NCBI GenBank assembly: GCA_025800105.1
Contig: JAOXSG010000049.1
Span: 1-37,647, forward strand
DNA: 37,647 nt
Source of the DNA: Cohaesibacter sp.
Lineage (GTDB): Bacteria; Pseudomonadota; Alphaproteobacteria; Rhizobiales; Cohaesibacteraceae
Direction: 5' to 3'
Shown: positions 33,389 through 37,647 of the stretch, piece after piece
Layout of the letters: every line of letters begins with the position of its first letter
How positions within the stretch are numbered: the first letter of the stretch is position 1
Made by a program: the position numbers and the translations under genes
The notes under the pieces: generated by a model
The model's input: only the letters and a program-made list of their open reading frames with translations
The model's database searches: none
Told to the model about the DNA's origin: nothing

Positions 33389-34105
33389 TCAGCGTTTTTG
33401 CTGCATCACAACAGCGCGTTCCTGATCGACCAAATCTTGCAAGACTGCCAAATTTTCAATCTGTGCCGTATTCTGCTTGACCATCACACCATAAGAGCGC
33501 AGCTTTTGAAAGGCGCGTGACAGACTTTCCGGCTTGATCCCCAAACGACCGGCAATCAGCGCCTTGTCATAGGGCAGCATCAAGGTGCAGGCCCCATCTT
33601 CCAGATTGGTCAGCGAAAGCAAAAATTCCGCAACCCGTTGAGCGCCTGTATGGGCTTTGAGGGCTTCAATTTGTTTGATCAATTCATGAAGATGCATGGA
33701 GGTCGATGCCAGCATGGCAAGGCCGACTTCCGGGTTGTGAGCAATGGTTTGATAGAGCTGACGGGCTGGAATGCGCAAAAAACGACCATCGGTGACAGCC
33801 TCACAGGTGGCAGGAAATTTGCCATTGGTAAAAGCGGCGGCTTCTGCAAAAGATTGGCCGCGCGTAAAGACCCCAACAACAGCTTCTTCACCAGCTTGCG
33901 TAATGCGATATACCTTGGCCCAGCCTTCCAGCACAATATAGAAGGCATCGGCATCATCGCCTTGCAAAAATAGGGTTTCGCCGCGTGAATAGGTTTTGGT
34001 GATGGCGGTGTTCAAGAGGGTCTTCATGGCCTCATCATTCAACCCCTTAAAAATAGGAGCCATACGAAGGGCCTGAACTTCCTCGTCGTCAAAAAGACTA
34101 TGCAT
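33389..34105 (-). CDS. DNR/NnrR-type Crp/Fnr family regulator
   Basis: This 238-residue Crp/Fnr family protein has an N-terminal cyclic-nucleotide-binding-like sensor fold (GETLFLQGDDADAFY..., about residues 38-120), a long dimerisation helix and a C-terminal winged helix with LIAGRLGIKPESLSRAFQKL (about 178-197). The ESLSR motif in the recognition helix is typical of proteins that bind TTGAT-type sites. The cysteine set of FNR for an oxygen-sensing cluster is not present, so NO sensing by heme, as in DNR, is likely. A box like its expected target is upstream, suggesting autoregulation, and similar boxes lie before nosZ, nor and nir genes. Confidence 0.9.
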   Translation of the reverse strand: MHSLFDDEEVQALRMAPIFKGLNDEAMKTLLNTAITKTYSRGETLFLQGDDADAFYIVLEGWAKVYRITQAGEEAVVGVFTRGQSFAEAAAFTNGKFPATCEAVTDGRFLRIPARQLYQTIAHNPEVGLAMLASTSMHLHELIKQIEALKAHTGAQRVAEFLLSLTNLEDGACTLMLPYDKALIAGRLGIKPESLSRAFQKLRSYGVMVKQNTAQIENLAVLQDLVDQERAVVMQQKR

Positions 34106-34415
34106 GGTGTGATCCCAAGATATGCTGGCAGCTTGTCTGGGGACTGTTTTTATGCGTATTTTCGCAAATTTTGCTTGGCTTTGGTCAAGTCAATGCAAAA
34201 TATACGTAATTTCCACCAGATAAGCGAAGTTTCGGTCTCATGCTGGTCCTGTTCTGATCCAAAAACAACAAGAGCAGCTTGCCTAAAGGGTAGACAAGCC
34301 AGAACAGACTGACAATCTTATTTTCAATCACTTTTCGATATTTTAGGGTGTAATCCTAAAAAAGTTGAAAATTTCGACAGGCTGAATACAGTGAAATACG
34401 TATATTGAGGTAAGG
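34106..34415. other. Intergenic region upstream of the regulator gene
   Basis: The 310 bases hold the nnrR-type promoter region with one FNR-like box and, nearer 34340-34400, short AT-rich inverted repeats such as TTTTAGG with CCTAAAA. No gene is seen. Confidence 0.5.
34175..34188 (-). promoter_or_regulatory. Candidate FNR/DNR-type box upstream of the regulator gene
   Basis: TTGGCTTTGGTCAA differs at one base from consensus and is the same 14-mer found before nirE. Its centre is about 76 bases before the regulator start, with GCATAA near 34150 on the - strand as a possible -10. Confidence 0.5.
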
Positions 34416-35633
34416 TTACACTGCGATTTGTTTCAGATCTTCGTCAGGATTGGCAATGGCGTCCGGGTTTGGCGATTGGCCCTTTTCCAGCCATCTCTTT
34501 CCCATCATATAGGCGCGTGGATCATTGATGGATTCAACACAAATTAAACCGCCTTTGCGATAATACCAGTGAGAGCAAGAGCGCTCATCCTTGCCCGGGC
34601 GCGTGACCAGCAAATCATAACCGTCAAACAAACCAGCAATCTGTAATTTTACATCATATTGATCGGACCAGAACCAGGGAGAGGGGCAATAGGGCTCAGT
34701 TCCCCCCATAATGGTCTTGGCGACCATGGTGGCCTGATCAATGGCATTCTGGACGCTTTCCAGACGCAAAGAGCGTCCTTGATAGGGCAATTGACAGCAA
34801 TCCCCCGCCGCAAAAATAGCGTCATCGCTGGTGCGGCCATAGTCATCGACCACAATGCCATCAGAAACGCTGAGACCGGCCTGTTCTGCCAATTCGCAAT
34901 TGGCAAGCCCGCCAATACCGGCAACAAGCAGATCACAGGCAAGGCTTTCTCCATTGCCCAAAGTCGCGATCAACCCGTCCTCATTTTGCTCAAGGCCGAC
35001 AAGGGCCACACCAAGGCGAAGATCAACACCTTGCGCCCTATGCAAGGTAGCAAAATAGTCAGAGGTTTGCGGACTGGTCACCCGGGCCAGCAAACGCTCT
35101 TGCATTTCCACCAATGTGACAGTCAAACCCATTTGCCGGGCAACGGCAGCGGCTTCCAGACCAATATAACCGCCACCCAGAACCAGCAAATGTGCGCCCG
35201 CCTGAAACCGTGGTTGCATCCTGTCAATATCGGCCAGATTACGGATGGTGAAAAGGCGCTCAGGCTCAATCATGGCACTCAGACCATCGGGCAAGGTGCG
35301 AGCGCGAGAGCCGGTTGTCAGAATAAGGCGATCATAGCAAAGGCTCTGACCATCATTGAGAGAAAGACATTTTTTAGCGCGATCAAGACCTGTAACCGAT
35401 TTGCCCAAATGAAGAGTGATCTTTTCCTTATCAAAAAAAGCCTGATCCCGAAAGGTCAGACGATCAGCGCTCATCTCGCCAAGCAAATATTTTTTGGACA
35501 GAGGCGGGCGTTGATAAGGCAAATGCGGCTCATCACCGATCAAGTCAATCTCGCCCTCAAATCCTTGTTTACGCAGGCCAGATGCTGCTGAAAACCCGGC
35601 TTGTCCGGCACCAATAATGACAATGCGATCCAT
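34416..35633 (-). CDS. FAD/NAD(P)H-dependent ferredoxin reductase (putidaredoxin reductase type)
   Basis: Proteins of this family move electrons from NAD(P)H to a small iron-sulfur protein or rubredoxin. The 405-residue protein has an N-terminal FAD motif (IVIIGAGQAG), the PYQRPPLSKKYLLGE signature of this reductase group, a central NAD(P) motif (LVLGGGYIGLEAA) and the second FAD motif IFAAGDC, then a C-terminal reductase domain. ATG 35633 has GAGG upstream; an earlier ATG at 35651 is less likely. No ferredoxin gene is adjacent. A structured leader or small RNA with its own terminator lies upstream. A role in NO or nitrosative stress is possible but unproven. Confidence 0.88.
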   Translation of the reverse strand: MDRIVIIGAGQAGFSAASGLRKQGFEGEIDLIGDEPHLPYQRPPLSKKYLLGEMSADRLTFRDQAFFDKEKITLHLGKSVTGLDRAKKCLSLNDGQSLCYDRLILTTGSRARTLPDGLSAMIEPERLFTIRNLADIDRMQPRFQAGAHLLVLGGGYIGLEAAAVARQMGLTVTLVEMQERLLARVTSPQTSDYFATLHRAQGVDLRLGVALVGLEQNEDGLIATLGNGESLACDLLVAGIGGLANCELAEQAGLSVSDGIVVDDYGRTSDDAIFAAGDCCQLPYQGRSLRLESVQNAIDQATMVAKTIMGGTEPYCPSPWFWSDQYDVKLQIAGLFDGYDLLVTRPGKDERSCSHWYYRKGGLICVESINDPRAYMMGKRWLEKGQSPNPDAIANPDEDLKQIAV

Positions 35634-35783
35634 TTGCCACGCCTCGTTCAAGGAGAAATGCTATGCGATGATTTGTTGATTGCTGAGTTCAATATAATCA
35701 GCCTCTGTCTGTCTTATAAGCGAGAGAGAAACAAAGCGCAAAATGAAATCGTCGTAAGGTTAAACCATCATGGCAAACCACAC

Positions 35784-35815
35784 AAAAAAAGCCCACACGG
35801 CATTGCCATGTGGGC
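35784..35815 (-). terminator. Rho-independent terminator within intergenic region
   Basis: On the - strand, GCCCACATGGC (35815-35805) pairs with GCCGTGTGGGC (35801-35791) with one G-T pair around an AAT loop, followed by seven T residues (35790-35784). No protein gene precedes it on this strand. Confidence 0.9.
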
Positions 35816-35935
35816 CAAAGGTTATGGAACAATCGAAGCAACTTAACCGGGTCCAGCTAACCGGCAAGGCAATGGTCGATTCATATGCACCCCCGCAACA
35901 AAATCGACGTCAGATTGTCCATACATATATAGTGA
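35784..35935 (-). ncRNA. Candidate structured RNA or leader ending in a terminator
   Basis: Reading on the - strand, an ACTATATATG promoter-like stretch (near 35934-35925) leads into a closing helix, ATGGACAATC (35922-35913) with GATTGTTCCAT (35834-35824). Inside is a hairpin GTCGATT (35908-35902) with AATCGAC (35881-35875), and shorter CCGG pairs. The RNA ends in a Rho-independent terminator. It could be a free small RNA or a riboswitch-like leader of the flavoprotein gene 150 bases downstream. I do not recognise its class. Confidence 0.5.
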
Positions 35936-36298
35936 GGGTTGTTTGGGGTTGATTTCAACTCTTTTACCGCGAAAACATCTCCTTACCCCCAGAATAATTG
36001 CGATGCGTGCCTCATAATGGATATAGTGGACATTTTTATATTCGATATTACAAATGTAAATTTTAAAACAATCGGTTAAAAATACTTGTTCATCTAAAAT
36101 TGTGATGCGAAGGAAAGCAAGAAGGAAAGAAATATGAACTGAAAATCAGCTAATATTGATCCATGCTCATAATCGCTTAAAAAACAAGCTGAGACCAAAA
36201 AAATCAAAAATCCATCACCGGGCTTTTTCTGCCCTTGTCGGTTCTGTCTTATATATTCTATGCACATAGGCGGGATTGAATGACATATGAGAGCCAGA

Positions 36299-37423
36299 AT
36301 GAGTGAGTCTTGCGAAACCATTGTGATCGGAGCAGGCATTGTTGGCCTTGCCATTGCCCGCAAACTCAGCCAGTTGGGCCATGATGTGATCATCATCGAG
36401 GCGGAAGATCAAATTGGCTCTCAAACATCGGCCCGCAATTCCGAGGTCATACATGCCGGTATCTATTATCCCAAAGGCTCGTTAAAGGCGCGCCTTTGCG
36501 TTGCAGGGCGCGACCTGCTCTATGACTATTGCCAAAGCCATAATATTGGCTGCCAGAAAATTGGCAAATTAATCGTCGCCACTTCGATGGACCAAATGAG
36601 CAATTTGCACGCTATCCGGTCCAAAGCACAAGACAATGGCGTGCAGGATTTGCAATGCCTCTCAAAGAGCCAAGCGCAAGCCATGGAGCCAGCCCTCAAG
36701 AGCTTTGGGGCTCTCTATTCTCCCTTAACGGGCATTATTGATTCTCATGCTCTCATGTTGGCTTTGTTGGGCGATGCAGAGGCCAAAGGTGCTATGCTGT
36801 GCCTCAATACCCCGGTTCTTAAGATAGAGACCAGGCCAAACGGCTTTCAAGTCGCAACGGGTGGGGCAACGCCCTTCACGCTTGCGTGCAAAAATCTGAT
36901 CAATGCCGCAGGCCACGGGGCAATAAAATTGGCCAAAATTATGCACCAAGAGCAAAAAGACACTTGCCGCTCTTATCATCTGCCCAAAGCCTATCTTGCC
37001 AAAGGAAGCTATTTTCAACTGGCAGGTAAAGCGCCTTTCAAACATCTGATTTATCCCGTGCCAGAACCCGGCGGCCTTGGAGTGCATTTGACGCTGGATC
37101 TCGCCGGACAAGCCAAATTTGGCCCCGATGTCGAATGGACAGAGCAAATGGATAGCAGAGTATATGAAGAGCGCTCAAAGAGCTTTTATCAGGCCATTCG
37201 CACCTATTGGCCTGATCTGCAAGAGGGCAGCTTGATGCCCGATTATGCAGGCTTTCGCCCAAAAATTTCAGGGCCGACAGAGGAGGCCGCCGATTTTGCC
37301 ATTCATGGCCCCTCAGATCATGGAATAGAGGGATATATCGGTCTCTATGGCATAGAATCGCCGGGCCTGACCGCATGCCTTGCAATCGCCAATCATGTGG
37401 CAGGGCAGCTGAAAGGCGCATGA
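36299..37423 (+). CDS. LhgO-like FAD-dependent L-2-hydroxyglutarate dehydrogenase/oxidase
   Basis: The family oxidises L-2-hydroxyglutarate to 2-oxoglutarate, passing electrons to the membrane quinone pool or oxygen. The 374-residue protein has the DAO-type FAD motif (IVIGAGIVGLAIA, near residues 8-20), the SARNSEVIHAGIYYP signature of LhgO and PVPEPGGLGVHLT. ATG 36299 is preferred as GAGAG lies six bases upstream; ATG 36287 is also possible. It has no clear functional tie to denitrification and may be flanking housekeeping content. It ends 13 bases before the right copy of the inverted repeat. Confidence 0.87.
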   Translation: MSESCETIVIGAGIVGLAIARKLSQLGHDVIIIEAEDQIGSQTSARNSEVIHAGIYYPKGSLKARLCVAGRDLLYDYCQSHNIGCQKIGKLIVATSMDQMSNLHAIRSKAQDNGVQDLQCLSKSQAQAMEPALKSFGALYSPLTGIIDSHALMLALLGDAEAKGAMLCLNTPVLKIETRPNGFQVATGGATPFTLACKNLINAAGHGAIKLAKIMHQEQKDTCRSYHLPKAYLAKGSYFQLAGKAPFKHLIYPVPEPGGLGVHLTLDLAGQAKFGPDVEWTEQMDSRVYEERSKSFYQAIRTYWPDLQEGSLMPDYAGFRPKISGPTEEAADFAIHGPSDHGIEGYIGLYGIESPGLTACLAIANHVAGQLKGA

Positions 37424-37436
37424 CCCGGCTATGAGC

Positions 37437-37551
37437 TTAGGCTCAGGACCCATTAATTTAGCCTATTCTGTTTGTCTTGAAGCATTCAGATAGAAGAACC
37501 AAAAGCAAAATAAGGGTGGTTCCCTTTTTGCAGCTCTTGGTTCGATAGATG
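37437..37551. repeat. Right copy of the 115-base inverted repeat
   Basis: This copy is the reverse complement of 1-115 with 4 mismatches. It lies in a larger palindrome, 37470-37568, whose outer 15-base arms GTTTGTCTTGAAGCA (37470-37484) and TGCTTCAAGACAAAC (37554-37568) match perfectly. The inner arms GAACCAAAAGC (37496-37506) and GCTCTTGGTTC (37533-37543) have one mismatch. Confidence 0.93.
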
Positions 37552-37568
37552 AGTGCTTCAAGACAAAC

Positions 37569-37647
37569 CCGAAGGGCGAAGCATTTTTGCGCAATGTGCC
37601 TTCGGCGTTCTCATGGTGAAACGTCCACTGGACGTTTCATCGGGTGG
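37569..37647. repeat. Further palindromes outside the right repeat
   Basis: CCGAAGG (37569-37575) can pair with CCTTCGG (37599-37605). A second palindrome at 37617-37639 has perfect 11-base arms TGAAACGTCCA and TGGACGTTTCA around a single C. Nothing coding is seen to the window edge. Confidence 0.7.

Larger units (their letters stand above)
35634..36298. other. Long AT-rich intergenic region with a structured RNA candidate
   Basis: This 665-base stretch has no credible protein gene. It contains the structured RNA candidate at 35784-35935. The rest, about 35940-36286, is AT-rich and holds the likely promoter region of the LhgO-like gene; ATATAT-rich elements near 36250-36262 could be its -10. 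Confidence 0.5.

Noticed and set aside
35784-35935. Known riboswitch (TPP, cobalamin, FMN, SAM) in the structured leader
   Set aside because: The hallmark conserved boxes of these classes are not present; only the generic fold and terminator are visible.
1-37647. Tyrosine integrase, transposase or tRNA attachment site for the island
   Set aside because: No such gene or tRNA was recognised in the window; only the inverted repeats hint at mobility.

Overview
This window is a compact denitrification island from what looks like an alphaproteobacterium. Base composition is moderate, not high GC. The gene style and the mix of a complete heme d1 operon with a clade II (Sec-exported) nitrous oxide reductase recall Rhodospirillales-type marine or magnetotactic relatives, but that placement is inference with low certainty at genus level. 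Nearly all of the window is coding: 37 genes, no rRNA, tRNA, CRISPR array or transposase seen.

Layout. (1) Positions 138-12065 hold the nitrous oxide reduction block: a TlpA-like thioredoxin on the + strand, then, reading leftwards on the - strand, nosZ (clade II), two diheme cytochromes c, nosB, nosD, nosG, nosH, nosF, nosL and nosY. NosR and NosX are absent, as expected for clade II clusters. (2) Positions 12354-16734 hold accessory genes: a DUF2946-like protein and a PCuAC copper chaperone (+), then an apparent - strand operon sco - DM9/DUF3421 protein - ubiE/menG - menA. (3) Positions 17169-25221 hold a tightly overlapping - strand operon, nirE-C-F-DL-G-H-J-N-cbiX, for heme d1 synthesis; neither nirS nor nirK is in the window. 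(4) Positions 25615-32747 (+) hold nnrS and norCBQDEF for nitric oxide reduction. (5) Positions 32744-34105 (-) hold a DNR/NnrR-type regulator and a DUF4202 gene. (6) The right flank holds a putidaredoxin-reductase-type flavoprotein preceded by a structured, terminator-ended leader or small RNA, and an LhgO-like flavoprotein.

How it works together. NorCB makes N2O from NO, NosZ reduces N2O to N2, and the nir genes make the heme d1 cofactor for a cd1 nitrite reductase that must be encoded elsewhere. NosG/NosH/NosB and the c-type cytochromes probably carry electrons from the quinone pool to NosZ. The menA and menG-like genes suggest that menaquinone may be that pool. TlpA, Sco and PCuAC form a plausible CuA-site assembly set. 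Gapped palindromes close to TTGAY-N4-RTCAA occur upstream of nosZ, the cytochrome genes, sco, nirE/nnrS, norC and nnrR, which suggests one FNR/DNR-type regulon.

The two ends of the window carry a 115-base repeat in inverted orientation (1-115 and 37437-37551, 111 of 115 bases matching). The repeat unit is itself largely palindromic. The whole island is therefore bracketed by inverted repeats and could in principle invert or be part of a mobile or rearranging unit.
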